Shown: positions 43,161 to 52,237 of the stretch, one piece after another | Layout of the letters: every line of letters starts with the position of its first letter | Numbering within the stretch: the stretch's first letter is position 1 | NCBI GenBank assembly: GCA_017455525.1 | Contig: JAFTAP010000060.1 | Coordinates: 39,233 to 103,232 of the forward strand | Length of the DNA stretch: 64,000 nt | Direction of reading: 5' to 3' | Origin: Lachnospiraceae bacterium | Lineage (GTDB): Bacteria > Bacillota > Clostridia > Lachnospirales > Lachnospiraceae | The notes under the pieces: generated by a model | Told to the model about the DNA's origin: nothing | Seen by the model: the letters and a program-made list of their open reading frames with translations, nothing else | Databases searched by the model: none | Made by a program: the position numbers and the translations under genes

Positions 43161-46106
43161 TTACTCTCTTTCAACTTCTACCTGCTTATGGAATTCGAGC
43201 AGGTCGCCCTCTTCCACATCATCAAAGCCGTCGAATACAAGACCGCACTCGTAGCCTTCCTTGACTTCCTTCACGTCGTCCTTGAAGCGCTTCAAAGATG
43301 CAAGCGGTCCGTCGAATAAAACCTCGTCCCCTCTTGTCACCTTGACCGTGCAGCCTTTCTCTACTATGCCGTCCGTCACATATGAGCCTGCGATCTTTCC
43401 GATGCCGGATGCCTTGAATACCTGCCTTATCTCTCCGTGTCCTATCGTCTTTTCCTCGAAGACCGGCCCAAGCATGCCCTTCATCGCTGCCTCCACGTCC
43501 TCTATCGCCTGATAGATGACCTTGTAGAGATGTATGTCAACGCTCTCGGTCTCCGCTATCTGCTTCGCCGTGTTATCAGGTCTTACGTTGAAGCCTATGA
43601 TTATGGCGTTAGACGCTGAAGCAAGCACCACGTCCGACTCGCTTATCGCTCCGACTCCTCCGTGGATCACCTTTACAGCTATCTCATCGTTTGAAAGCTT
43701 AAGCAGCGAGGTCTTCAGTGCCTCGACTGAACCCTGCACGTCCGCCTTTATTATGATGTTGAACTCCTTCAGGTCGCCTTCCTTTATCTGATCATAGATG
43801 TCGTCAAGGCTAACTGACTTCTTCCTGGTCTCTGACAGAAGTTCCTTCTTGTGCTGCTCGTTGTATGTCTTAGCGAACTCCTGCGCCTCCTTCTCCGTAT
43901 CAGGCGACACGAAGATCTCGCCCGCCTCCGGCACCTCGTCAAGTCCCAATATCTCGACGGGCATAGAAGGCCCTGCTTCCTTGACCCTCTTTCCCTTATC
44001 GTCTATCATCGCCCTGACCCTGCCGTGACTCATGCCGCAGGCTACGAAGTCCCCTACATGGAGAGTTCCCTTCTGCACAAGCACCGTTGCGACAGCGCCT
44101 CTTCCCTTATCAAGCTCCGCCTCAATGACCATGCCTCTCGCCTGCCTGTGGGAGTTAGCCTTAAGCTCCATGACGTCCGCCTGCAATAAGATCATCTCAA
44201 GCAGGTCGTCTATGCCCTGTCCCGACTTGGCTGACACCGGCACGAAGGTAGTAGATCCGCCCCAGTCCTCGGATATAAGCTCGTATTCAGAAAGCTCCTG
44301 CTTTACCCTGTCGACATTGGCACTCGGCTTATCTATCTTGTTCACGGCGACTATGATCTCAACCCCCGCTGCCTTGGCGTGGTTTATAGCCTCTACGGTC
44401 TGCGGCATCACGCCGTCGTCCGCCGCTACGACAAGGATCACTATGTCGGTCGCATTCGCGCCCCTCATACGCATGGCGGTAAAAGCCTCATGTCCGGGCG
44501 TGTCGAGGAACGTGATCTGCCTTCCGTCTATATTAACGGTGTACGCTCCTATAGCCTGTGTGATGCCTCCTGCTTCCTTATCTGTCACGTGCGCCTTCCT
44601 TATGTAATCAAGGAGCGAGGTCTTACCATGATCTACGTGTCCCATGACGCAGACTACGGGTGGTCTCTTATCCATCCTTGCCTCGTCCTCAGGATCCTCC
44701 TTAAGAAGCTCCGCTATAACGTCCACTGTCTTCTCCTGCTCGCAGAGTATGTCATAGTCCGCTGCTATATTCTCCGCCTCCTCGTAGGATAGCTCGGAAT
44801 TCACAGTCACGACCTGCCCCGATAAGAAGAGCTTCTTTATTATAGCGGACGGCTGCATCTTCATGTGGTCCGCAAGCTCCTTTATCGTAAGGGTATCGGG
44901 GATCGTTATAACCTTTATCTCCTCCTCCGCAGGCTTTGCTACAGGCTGGGGCTTCTTGAAGCCATGAGGGTTGAACTTCTTGTTCTCCCTCTCCTCATCC
45001 TTCCTGTAAGCCTCTTCCTTCTTACGCTTTACGTCGCCCTGCTTTCTCCTGCTGCCGCCTTTTTCCGGTGCGGGAGCTGCTTCAAAGCGGTTATCCCTTC
45101 CGAAAGCTGGGGCTTTAGCACCCTGCCCTCTGACGCCCTGCGGGCCTCTGTTATTACCTGTACTAATCCTATCAGCCCTGCCAGCACCGTAAGTACCCTG
45201 CCTGCCATCCTGACGGTTCGAGTTAACCCTTTCATTCGCTCCTCCTGTCCTTCTGTCCTGCCTATCCTGTACAGCACCGCCCTGTGACGATGCGCTCCTT
45301 GCGGGCGCAGGCTGTGATGTCGCTCTCTGTGCGGAAGTATCCTGTGCCCCTTGTACCTGCGCTCCGCCCTGAGGCAGAGTCTTCTGAGGAGCTTCCTGTT
45401 TAGGACCGGTCTCCTTTACGGGTACTCCTGCTTCCTTTGTCTCCGGCTTCGTTACAGGCGTGACAGAGCTCTGCTGATCGTCCTTGTGTACGAATTTCTT
45501 TTTGTTCTGCTGGTCGCCCGGTCTTATTATATTAGCGGTAGGCGTTGGCGAAGGCTTCACGCTGGGTCTTACTATGTTAGACCGCATGCCTCCGGGTCCC
45601 TGTATACGACCGGAGCTTATATTCCCTGACTGCCTTCCTCCGCCGTATCTGTCATTGCTGTTATTAACAGTGAATATGATGCGCTTCTTTTTCTTAGGAG
45701 GCTCTGCGCTGGTGCCCGATGCCGCCTGCGTCTTCTGTGCCGGCTGAGGCTTCTTTTCAGGCATCGGCTTATCCTTGGCCTTGCTATCCCCTGATGCGAC
45801 GGCCTGTTTTACCGGTTTATCCGTCGGCTGCTTCTCTGCCGCTTTCTTATCCTGCATTTCCGTCGATGGCTTCTCCTGCTTTTCAGGCTTTTCTTTAGCA
45901 GCCTGGGTCTTAGGCTCTTCAGGCTTCGCATCTTTTGAAAAATGCGCCCTGATTTTACCCTCAGTCTCGGCATCCACCGCAGACGAGGAAGTCTTCCCCT
46001 CTATGCCTGATGCTTCCAGAAAAGCTATGACGTCCTTATTCTTTACCGTAACGCCCTCTGCCGTAAGTTCTCTGGTGATATCGTACACTCTTTTATTACT
46101 TGCCAT
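43161..46106 (-). CDS. infB: Translation initiation factor IF-2
   Basis: The 981-residue GTPase places initiator tRNA on the 30S subunit. It has an IF2 N-terminal module ([20 protein letters not shown]) and a long linker rich in Lys, Glu, Pro, Gln and Gly (about 60-390). A second N-domain ([20 protein letters not shown]) precedes the GTPase with [25 protein letters not shown] and NKIDKP. Domains II to IV follow. The start lies inside the end of ylxQ by 11 bases. The unusually large repetitive linker is typical of Firmicutes with long IF-2. Confidence 0.98.
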   Translation of the reverse strand: MASNKRVYDITRELTAEGVTVKNKDVIAFLEASGIEGKTSSSAVDAETEGKIRAHFSKDAKPEEPKTQAAKEKPEKQEKPSTEMQDKKAAEKQPTDKPVKQAVASGDSKAKDKPMPEKKPQPAQKTQAASGTSAEPPKKKKRIIFTVNNSNDRYGGGRQSGNISSGRIQGPGGMRSNIVRPSVKPSPTPTANIIRPGDQQNKKKFVHKDDQQSSVTPVTKPETKEAGVPVKETGPKQEAPQKTLPQGGAQVQGAQDTSAQRATSQPAPARSASSQGGAVQDRQDRRTGGANERVNSNRQDGRQGTYGAGRADRISTGNNRGPQGVRGQGAKAPAFGRDNRFEAAPAPEKGGSRRKQGDVKRKKEEAYRKDEERENKKFNPHGFKKPQPVAKPAEEEIKVITIPDTLTIKELADHMKMQPSAIIKKLFLSGQVVTVNSELSYEEAENIAADYDILCEQEKTVDVIAELLKEDPEDEARMDKRPPVVCVMGHVDHGKTSLLDYIRKAHVTDKEAGGITQAIGAYTVNIDGRQITFLDTPGHEAFTAMRMRGANATDIVILVVAADDGVMPQTVEAINHAKAAGVEIIVAVNKIDKPSANVDRVKQELSEYELISEDWGGSTTFVPVSAKSGQGIDDLLEMILLQADVMELKANSHRQARGMVIEAELDKGRGAVATVLVQKGTLHVGDFVACGMSHGRVRAMIDDKGKRVKEAGPSMPVEILGLDEVPEAGEIFVSPDTEKEAQEFAKTYNEQHKKELLSETRKKSVSLDDIYDQIKEGDLKEFNIIIKADVQGSVEALKTSLLKLSNDEIAVKVIHGGVGAISESDVVLASASNAIIIGFNVRPDNTAKQIAETESVDIHLYKVIYQAIEDVEAAMKGMLGPVFEEKTIGHGEIRQVFKASGIGKIAGSYVTDGIVEKGCTVKVTRGDEVLFDGPLASLKRFKDDVKEVKEGYECGLVFDGFDDVEEGDLLEFHKQVEVERE

Positions 46107-46416
46107 TCCTATCCGATTCCTCCAGTCTGGAAATTATTTTCTCTGCAAAATTACTGTCATTCACCGACACGAAAGATCTCATTTCCTTTCCTATCGCATG
46201 CGCCATGCTTTCCTTCGTCCCGTATATGTAATAAGGCACCTCGTAAAAAGCACACTTATCAATGATCTTCTTCTTTGTCCCGCCTGATGCGTCCTTAGCT
46301 ATAAGCACCAGATACGACTTAAAGCCCCTTATATCGGACAGCACCGCTGACTCGCCGGACGACACCATGCCTGCCTTTTTCGCAAGCGACAAGGTCTGTA
46401 TTATCCTGTCGGTCAT
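46096..46416 (-). CDS. L7Ae-family ribosomal-type RNA-binding protein YlxQ
   Basis: The 106-residue protein has an L7Ae/L30e pattern ([40 protein letters not shown]). YlxQ-type proteins bind kink-turn-like RNA. The gene overlaps the nusA stop by four bases and infB by 11. In most Firmicutes a ylxR gene (about 90 codons, GRGAY motif) stands between nusA and ylxQ; here there is no room for it. Confidence 0.88.
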   Translation of the reverse strand: MTDRIIQTLSLAKKAGMVSSGESAVLSDIRGFKSYLVLIAKDASGGTKKKIIDKCAFYEVPYYIYGTKESMAHAIGKEMRSFVSVNDSNFAEKIISRLEESDRNGK

Positions 46417-47696
46417 TCTCCCTCCGGGGCAGCCTCCGCCTGATCATCATCTTCTGACGGCGCAGCCTCTGCCTCCTCAGAAGCTTCCGCCGCATCTGCA
46501 TCTGTTCCGGAATCTGTCATATCTTCGCTCTCTTCAGCAAATCCTTCCTCTGCGTACTCACCATCTTCTGCATACTCATCTTCGGCATACTCACCATCGT
46601 ATCCTTCTTCCTCGTCATCATATTCATCCGTGAGGTAGTCCTCCATGCGGAATCCGTGAGCATCCTTAGCCTGAGTCTCGGACTTGATGTCTATCTTATA
46701 GCCCGTAAGCCTTGCAGCAAGCCTTGCATTCTGTCCCTCCTTACCTATGGCAAGCGAAAGCTGGTAATCAGGTACCACCACCTTCGCCGTCTTCTCATCG
46801 GGATCGACTATGACCGATACGACCTGTGACGGCGAGAGAGCGTTTTCGATGAATAACGCCGGGTTATCGTCCCAGTTAACGATGTCTATCTTCTCTCCGC
46901 CAAGCTCCGATACCACGGCGTTTACCCTGTTTCCGTTCATGCCGACACAGGCTCCCACGGCGTCCACGTCGGGATCATTGCTATATACGGCTATCTTAGT
47001 CCTGCTGCCTGCCTCTCTCGAGATACTCCTTATCTCTACGGTGCCATCCCTGACCTCTGAAACCTCCGCCTCGAAAAGCTTCTTCACAAGCTCCGGGTGC
47101 GTGCGGCTTACCGTGATACGGGGTCCCTTCGGAGTATTGCGGACATCAAGAATATAGACCTTTATCCTGTCTGTAGGTCTTAGTATCTCTCCGCGCACCT
47201 GCTCGCTCTCCGTAAGTATCGCATCGGCCTTGCCGAGATTCACGCTGATGCTCCTTCCGCCGACTCTCTGCACGATTCCTGTCACAACTTCCCTTACCTG
47301 TGACGAGAACCTGTCATAGACGGAATTTCTCTCTTCTTCCTTGATCTTCTGCAATATGGCGTTCTTAGCGTTTTGCGTGGCTATGCGTCCGAACTCCTTT
47401 GAATCTATGTTAATGCGAACCGTCCCGCCAAGCTCAGCCTCAGGATCTATCTCCTTAGCAGCATCAAGCGTTATTTCAAGACTTTCGTCCTCTATTTCCT
47501 CGACCACGTTCTTCTCTGCGTATACCTCATACTCGCATGTCTCGTGATCCATGCTGATATGGATATTGTCAGCCTTGCCGAACTTCTGTCTGCATGCTAT
47601 CAGAAGGGAATTCTCTATCGCCTCGAAAAGAGTGTCGCGGCTTATCTCCTTCTCTCGCTCGAGCATGTCTATAGCTTCGACCAATTCACTGTTCAT
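46413..47696 (-). CDS. nusA: Transcription termination/antitermination factor NusA
   Basis: The 427-residue protein has the N-terminal RNA-polymerase-binding domain, an S1 domain (EVVTGIVQRVGGRSISVNLG) and two KH domains (VGACVGMNGNRVNAVVSELG; LAIGKEGQNARLAARLTGYK). An acidic tail follows from about residue 350 (repeats of DEEE, YAED, EEAEA), not seen in Bacillus NusA. AGGAGG lies eight bases before the ATG. Element B copy 1 (47707-47806) occupies the leader directly upstream, so nusA may be controlled there. Confidence 0.97.
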   Translation of the reverse strand: MNSELVEAIDMLEREKEISRDTLFEAIENSLLIACRQKFGKADNIHISMDHETCEYEVYAEKNVVEEIEDESLEITLDAAKEIDPEAELGGTVRINIDSKEFGRIATQNAKNAILQKIKEEERNSVYDRFSSQVREVVTGIVQRVGGRSISVNLGKADAILTESEQVRGEILRPTDRIKVYILDVRNTPKGPRITVSRTHPELVKKLFEAEVSEVRDGTVEIRSISREAGSRTKIAVYSNDPDVDAVGACVGMNGNRVNAVVSELGGEKIDIVNWDDNPALFIENALSPSQVVSVIVDPDEKTAKVVVPDYQLSLAIGKEGQNARLAARLTGYKIDIKSETQAKDAHGFRMEDYLTDEYDDEEEGYDGEYAEDEYAEDGEYAEEGFAEESEDMTDSGTDADAAEASEEAEAAPSEDDDQAEAAPEGE

Positions 47697-47706
47697 TTCC
47701 TTGCTT

Positions 47707-47806
47707 CCTCCTCTAATAAATTCAGCTTATTATCTGACTGTGTCCGTTCGCAGCTGATACCGTAACCGCCCAAAGTACGGGTGCTAACGGTATCATGCTC
47801 CTAAAA
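47707..47806 (-). promoter_or_regulatory. Structured leader element, family B copy 1, before nusA
   Basis: Read on the minus strand: TTAGGAGC; a large hairpin GATACCGT/ACGGTATC (47787-47794 with 47756-47763) closed by AGC/GCT; then a CTG/CAG stem enclosing CGAACGGAC; AGTCAGATAATAA; a TAATAA/TTATTA stem (47714-47732); and the nusA ribosome site AGAGGAGG. Copy 2 (52121-52222) keeps the order and has compensating changes (AGTACCGT/ACGGTACT, GCC/GGC). It is a candidate cis-regulatory RNA. Confidence 0.6.
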
Positions 47807-47879
47807 AACTTTTATTGTTCCTGTCACTTTCTGTAGTGTGCTATCTTGCTTCCGCATATCTGACGCTCTCTAATATCCC

Positions 47880-48206
47880 CTACACGGGCTCATTATCTTC
47901 TGCGTCCTCATCAGGCTCAGTCTGCGGCTCCTCCATGAAGCCCTTGGAGCAGATCTCCAGCGTGTATTCATCATCTATGAAATCATCCTTATCAAGCTTC
48001 TTGCTGACGATCCTTGACACGAGCGCACAATCGTTTATCCCGATGTCAGCCCCGTCATCACGCACTATATAAGCCCTTAAGAACCAATTCCCGGACTCTG
48101 ACACATACTCCGTCTTTATCAGTCCGTATTTATTCTTTTCAAGCACAGGCAGAATAAGCGTCTCAAACCTCTCTGCTATCCTGTCCGCGTCCTGTCTCCC
48201 TGTCAA
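47880..48206 (-). CDS. rimP: Ribosome maturation factor RimP, lacking the C-terminal domain
   Basis: RimP assists 30S maturation. The 108-residue protein has the complete RimP N-terminal domain (GLIKTEYVSESGNWFLRAYI, DDCALVSRIVSKKLDKDDF, IDDEYTLEI). It ends soon after in an acidic tail (EPDEDAEDNEPV). Normal RimP is about 150 residues, with the motif SSPGLDRPL leading to an SH3-like domain; here it reads CSKGFMEEPQ. No continuation is found in other frames downstream. It starts with TTG, with AGGAG seven bases upstream. It precedes nusA, as is standard. Confidence 0.85.
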   Translation of the reverse strand: MTGRQDADRIAERFETLILPVLEKNKYGLIKTEYVSESGNWFLRAYIVRDDGADIGINDCALVSRIVSKKLDKDDFIDDEYTLEICSKGFMEEPQTEPDEDAEDNEPV

Positions 48207-48230
48207 AACAATGCTCCTACATCAATATTA

Positions 48231-48255
48231 AAGGTGGGCTTTTTAAGCCCACCTT
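48231..48255 (-). terminator. Perfect hairpin in the rimP leader, terminator or attenuator-like
   Basis: AAGGTGGGCTT (48231-48241) pairs perfectly with AAGCCCACCTT (48245-48255) across a three-base loop. On the minus strand the following bases are TAATATT, a weak T-tract. It could end nhaC transcription, but it also lies just after the likely rimP promoter start. Confidence 0.6.
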
Positions 48256-48270
48256 CAAACTACGCTGATA

Positions 48271-48299
48271 AAGATAGCACACAAGCCTTATCCTGTCAA
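48271..48299 (-). promoter_or_regulatory. Sigma-A promoter for the rimP-nusA-infB operon
   Basis: On the minus strand TTGACA (48294-48299) and TATCTT (48271-48276) are exactly 17 bases apart. The -35 overlaps the nhaC stop codon. Transcription would start near 48264, just ahead of the hairpin at 48231-48255. Confidence 0.65.
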
Positions 48300-49822
48300 C
48301 CTTTATCGGATTGCAAAGCCTCTGCTTCCGGCTTAGTCACGTATCTTACGATGAATAAGGTTGCGGCCATAGCCACGATCCCGACTATGAGCGATACCGC
48401 CGCATTGCCCACAAAGCCGGCTATTATATACGTAATGAAAGATACGACGGCGGCAGTTATCGCATAAGGAAGCTGCGTGGAAACATGCGCAAGATGATCA
48501 CACTGCGCTCCCGCACTGGACATTATAGTGGTATCTGATATGGGTGAGCAGTGATCTCCGCATACAGCCCCCGCCATGCATGCCGACACGCAGATTATAG
48601 CAAGCGGGTTTCCGCTCTCTAAAGGAAAAGCATGCAGGCATATAGGTATAAGTATGCCGAAAGTTCCCCATGATGTACCCGTCGCGAAAGCAAGAAAGCA
48701 GGCAATGAGGAACACTATCGCAGGCAGGAAGTTAAGGAGCGAACCGGCAGTATTCTCTACTATGCCTGCCACGAACTCCTTAGCGCCTAAGGAATCAGTC
48801 ATCCCCTTTAGCGTCCATGCAAGAGCAAGTATGCATATAGCGGGAACCATCGCCTTGAAGCCTTCAGTGATGCAGCCCATGCATTCCTTAAAAGGGAGTG
48901 CCTTCCTTGCCACATAAAAGACTATCGTAAGCACCAGAGCACAGAAGGAGCCAAGTACAAGTCCTACCGATGCGTCTGAATTAGCAAAAGCGTCTATGAA
49001 GGTCTCTCCCGCAAAGAATCCGCCCGAATATATCATGCCAATGATGCAGGCAACTATAAGAACCAGCACCGGAAGTACGAGGTCTACGACCTTGCCGTTT
49101 CCGGAAGGCTTGTCATCTTCTGCTCCCTGCACGCTGCCTACGGTAAATAAATCTCCGTTCTTCGCATTCTCCTCGTGCTTTGCCATAGGCCCGTATTCGA
49201 CCTTGGCTATCGTAAGCCCGACCATCATCACTATGGTAAGCAATGCGTAATAATTATAGGGAATAGCCCTTACAAAAAGCATAAGGCCGTTAGTTCCCTC
49301 CGGGGCAAAAGCAGAAACAGCAGCCGCCCACGAAGATATAGGCGCTATGATACATACAGGCGCTGCCGTAGCGTCTATAAGATACGCAAGCTTTGCCCTC
49401 GACACCTTATGCCTGTCAGTCACGGGACGCATGACAGAACCTACCGTAAGACAGTTAAAATAATCGTCTATGAAGATAAGGCAGCCTAGAAGCACAGTCG
49501 CAAGCTGCGCCCCTACCCTCGTCTTTATATGCGTCGCCGCCCAGTTACCGAATGCCGCAGAGCCTCCGGCCTTATTCATAAGAGCTACTATCACTCCCAG
49601 GAAAACAAGGAAAATGATGATACCTACGTTATAGGCATCCGACAGCGAGGCAATAAGCCCGTCGCTGAAGATGTGATTCATCGTTCCCTCGAAATTAAAG
49701 CCCGAGTAAAAAAGCCCTCCGACTATGATACCGATGAATAAGGAGCTGTAAACCTCCTTAGTGATAAGCGCCAGCACGATAGCGACTATCGGCGGCACCA
49801 AAGCCCAGAATGTTCCGTACAT
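48296..49822 (-). CDS. NhaC-family sodium/proton antiporter-type transporter
   Basis: The 508-residue membrane protein has about twelve hydrophobic segments. It carries the family signature LLGCLIFIDDYFNCLTVGSV with MRPVTDRHKVSRAKLAYLID following, then APISSWAAAVSAF and GDHCSPISDTTIMSSAGAQC. These are typical of NhaC-like antiporters and related malate/lactate exchangers. It probably moves sodium against protons or organic anions. It lies between the tRNA-Glu terminator and the rimP promoter and appears monocistronic. Confidence 0.88.
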   Translation of the reverse strand: MYGTFWALVPPIVAIVLALITKEVYSSLFIGIIVGGLFYSGFNFEGTMNHIFSDGLIASLSDAYNVGIIIFLVFLGVIVALMNKAGGSAAFGNWAATHIKTRVGAQLATVLLGCLIFIDDYFNCLTVGSVMRPVTDRHKVSRAKLAYLIDATAAPVCIIAPISSWAAAVSAFAPEGTNGLMLFVRAIPYNYYALLTIVMMVGLTIAKVEYGPMAKHEENAKNGDLFTVGSVQGAEDDKPSGNGKVVDLVLPVLVLIVACIIGMIYSGGFFAGETFIDAFANSDASVGLVLGSFCALVLTIVFYVARKALPFKECMGCITEGFKAMVPAICILALAWTLKGMTDSLGAKEFVAGIVENTAGSLLNFLPAIVFLIACFLAFATGTSWGTFGILIPICLHAFPLESGNPLAIICVSACMAGAVCGDHCSPISDTTIMSSAGAQCDHLAHVSTQLPYAITAAVVSFITYIIAGFVGNAAVSLIVGIVAMAATLFIVRYVTKPEAEALQSDKG

Positions 49823-49850
49823 GATCTCTCCTCCTGATTAATTTCCTCTT

Positions 49851-49891
49851 AAAAACAAAAAGCCCCGAAGATGCAACTCATCTTCGAGGCT
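49851..49891 (-). terminator. Intrinsic terminator after tRNA-Glu
   Basis: On the minus strand a 13-base stem (AGCCTCGAAGATG with CATCTTCGGGGCT, one wobble) is followed by TTTTTGTTTTT. It lies four bases after the tRNA 3' end. Confidence 0.9.
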
Positions 49892-49895
49892 TCGA

Positions 49896-49967
49896 TAGCT
49901 CGTAGCGGAATCGAACCGCTGTTTCCGCCGTGAGAGGGCGGCGTCTTAACCGCTTGACCAACGAGCC
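49896..49967 (-). tRNA. tRNA-Glu (anticodon CUC)
   Basis: The minus strand folds into a cloverleaf. The acceptor arm is GGCTCGT with ACGAGCT. The D-arm is TTGGTCAAGCGGTTAAGA, and the anticodon stem CCGCC/GGCGG holds the loop CTCTCAC (anticodon CUC at 49932-49934). The T-arm contains GGTTCGATTCC. The body is that of bacterial tRNA-Glu, but with CUC instead of the usual UUC, so it reads only GAG. CCA is not encoded. A major tRNA-Glu(UUC) must exist elsewhere. Confidence 0.93.
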
Positions 49968-50016
49968 GCACAAAAGGTATATTAACAGACCAATACACCT
50001 TTTGCAAGTATTTTTT

Positions 50017-51243
50017 TTATCCGACCGACAGAAGCTCCTTGAACCAACTCAGTGAATCAAGGTATGCCTTATATACGGTGTCCATGTCTATATTCTTGAG
50101 CACCATCTGCCTCGAAACCTCCTGCCATGACGCAGTCTCATACTCCTCTATAAAGGAAAGCACCTCGCCCAAGTCACCCTTCCTGTGAAGCAGCGCTTCA
50201 TCTATGGCCTTTGATATCTTGACCATTGAAAGAGCCTCCTCCATGGTCTTATCAAGCATAAGGTCTATTACTGAGAACATGCCGGTAAGGAAAAGCTCCT
50301 GCGAAAGCCCGCCTACTCCGAATATCTCTGCAAGGTTCTCAGCGAACTTAGCCCTAAGCATTGATATACGGGTTATCTCCGAAGGCTTATCCGCACAGAG
50401 TTCCTTCGTGACCGCCGTATTAATCCATTTCTTAAGCTCCTTCTGACCAAGCATGGCAGCGGCGTGGCGCACCGACGTGATCTCCGAGTTCATAGCCATG
50501 TGATTAACTATCTCAAGAAGCGAGACGACAAGAGCCGCATCGTTCTGTATGATGTCAGCCGCCTTGGTAAGATCGAAGTCTATATCATTAACTATATTAA
50601 GAAGCTCTAAGTAGTTCATCTTCAAAGGTGCGAGCTCCCTGTCTCCCGATGTCTTGGGAAGCCTGAAAAAATCACCCTCGTATAAACTGTAGCCGCCGTC
50701 AGCCGTAAGCTTATCATAGTCCTCCTGAGAGTCCACATTAACGCCAACGAGCTTAAGGTTAGGGAACTGTGTCTGGAAATAAACCCTCGCTACCTGTATC
50801 TTTATCTTCTTATGATCGAGGAATATGTAATCCATAAGCTTAAGTATCACCCTGTAATCCTCGAACTTATCTATCGCAAGATTCCTTATGGCAAGCTTGT
50901 AGCCATCATTTTTAAGCTGTGCGAGCCTTCTTACGAAATTCTCCTGAGGCACTACTTCAGGTCCCATTAAGAGCACGAGCTTATCATGCGGTGCGCTGCA
51001 TTGTGAATCAAGGTCTGCGAATATAGATATGTCATTCACCTCTATGAAGACCTCACGGCTTCCCGACAGGGTATCTATGCCTGTGGAATCAACAATGTCA
51101 AGTCCCGTGACATAGCCTGCTCCGTCAAATCTCGCAGAGCCCGCTGCAGACGGTGTGATAAGGAAGTTCTCCTTCTGTGCGAACACCGAATAAGCGCACG
51201 TCATCATGTTCTTGTCAAAAAGTGGTATCAAAGTAGCTAGCAT
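50017..51243 (-). CDS. EAL-HDOD signalling protein, YuxH-like
   Basis: The 408-residue protein has an N-terminal degenerate EAL domain (residues about 10-200). The EAL motif itself is not conserved, but the family pattern YKLAIRNLAIDKFEDYRVIL and GGYSLYEGDFFRLP is. A C-terminal HDOD domain (about 200-395) has AADIIQNDAALVVSLLEIVN and VRHAAAMLGQKELKKWIN. Such proteins, like Bacillus YuxH, act as non-catalytic signalling adapters. No membrane segments are present. It stands alone after the tRNA on this strand. Confidence 0.88.
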   Translation of the reverse strand: MLATLIPLFDKNMMTCAYSVFAQKENFLITPSAAGSARFDGAGYVTGLDIVDSTGIDTLSGSREVFIEVNDISIFADLDSQCSAPHDKLVLLMGPEVVPQENFVRRLAQLKNDGYKLAIRNLAIDKFEDYRVILKLMDYIFLDHKKIKIQVARVYFQTQFPNLKLVGVNVDSQEDYDKLTADGGYSLYEGDFFRLPKTSGDRELAPLKMNYLELLNIVNDIDFDLTKAADIIQNDAALVVSLLEIVNHMAMNSEITSVRHAAAMLGQKELKKWINTAVTKELCADKPSEITRISMLRAKFAENLAEIFGVGGLSQELFLTGMFSVIDLMLDKTMEEALSMVKISKAIDEALLHRKGDLGEVLSFIEEYETASWQEVSRQMVLKNIDMDTVYKAYLDSLSWFKELLSVG

Positions 51244-51365
51244 GTCCTATACCTCTCCTTAAAATATTGGAATCCCGCGCACATCCTCGCTGAGTGCGAC
51301 CCCGTTTACTATTATACACCACAAAAGGCTTCGTTGCATTAAAAACTTTGTATTATAGCCTTGCT

Positions 51366-52028
51366 TCATTCCCACTGCTCTCTCTTAGAGACGGGAATTG
51401 TCCATTTTTCATGCAGGCATTGTAAAAGCTGCTTCCATTCCGGCGGATACTCGTTAGTCCCCTGCGCCTCCACCTTAAGAATAAGGCTGTTTGCCTTAAT
51501 GGACCACGTGTCACCGTCAAATATACCCGGCTTCGTATATTTCTTGCCATCCCACGAGCCTATGCCACATTTCTTCATATCATCAAGGAACTCCGTAAGC
51601 CTCTGACCCAGCTTCATCTCACCGTATGATAGATCCACCGACCATGAAAGGTAAAGCTTATCCTGACTGTCCTTTATGACGACATGATACCCCGTACCGT
51701 AAAGCCCCCATGCATCTGCCCATGTAAACTCGAATACAGGCTCTTCCGCCTCCCTTCTGAGTTTAGGATTCCGATCTTCCACATCATCGAAAGGCTCCTT
51801 CTTTGCTGGCGCCTTCTTTTCATCCTGCCTGCTCTTCCTCTCATTCATCTTGCGCCTGTCAGGCTTCCCCTGCTTTCCCCGTCTGTTTCTAACGGGCTTA
51901 TCCTCTGCCTCAGGCTCACCAAAGCTTATGCCTTCTCTCAGCTCATCCCGCTCCCTATGCCTGTCATTATTCTTTCCCCGAAAGCTTTTCTTCTTTGCGT
52001 GTCTCTTCTTTTCCTTATTCTCTTCCAT
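51366..52028 (-). CDS. Protein of unknown function with basic disordered N-terminus
   Basis: I do not recognise the family. Residues 1-100 are very rich in Lys, Arg and Glu and probably disordered. Residues 100-220 look folded, with several aromatic residues (FEFTWADAWGLYGTGYHVVI, SWSVDLSYGEMKLG) and a C-terminal helix with two Trp. No membrane segment or signal is present. A nucleic-acid-binding role is possible from the basic tail but unproved. The gene lies after element B copy 2 and before the EAL-HDOD gene. Confidence 0.65.
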   Translation of the reverse strand: MEENKEKKRHAKKKSFRGKNNDRHRERDELREGISFGEPEAEDKPVRNRRGKQGKPDRRKMNERKSRQDEKKAPAKKEPFDDVEDRNPKLRREAEEPVFEFTWADAWGLYGTGYHVVIKDSQDKLYLSWSVDLSYGEMKLGQRLTEFLDDMKKCGIGSWDGKKYTKPGIFDGDTWSIKANSLILKVEAQGTNEYPPEWKQLLQCLHEKWTIPVSKREQWE

Positions 52029-52120
52029 GAAAACCTCTTAAATATAAAATAAATGAAATTATAACATATAATGCTATTTATATGCACACTTCATTTATTT
52101 ACAATAGTTTTCGTCTTATT

Positions 52121-52222
52121 CTCCTCTAATAACGCTAGTTTATTATCTGACTTACACCGTCCGGATGCCAGTACCGTTACCCACTCACGCCTTGCGTTCG
52201 TGGACGGTACTAGGCTCCTAAT
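52121..52222 (-). promoter_or_regulatory. Structured leader element, family B copy 2, between trpA and an unknown gene
   Basis: On the minus strand this copy has TTAGGAGCC and a large hairpin AGTACCGT/ACGGTACT (52204-52211 with 52170-52177) closed by GCC/GGC. AGTCAGATAATAA, a TAATAA/TTATTA stem and AGAGGAG follow. The nearest start codon (52028) is more than 80 bases further on, so here the element is not directly attached to a ribosome site. Confidence 0.55.
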
Positions 52223-52237
52223 TATCTTCGTTAATAA

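Noticed and set aside
47815-47880. Frameshifted continuation of RimP
   Set aside because: I read the downstream bases in the other frames and found no RimP C-terminal pattern, so the short form is taken as real.
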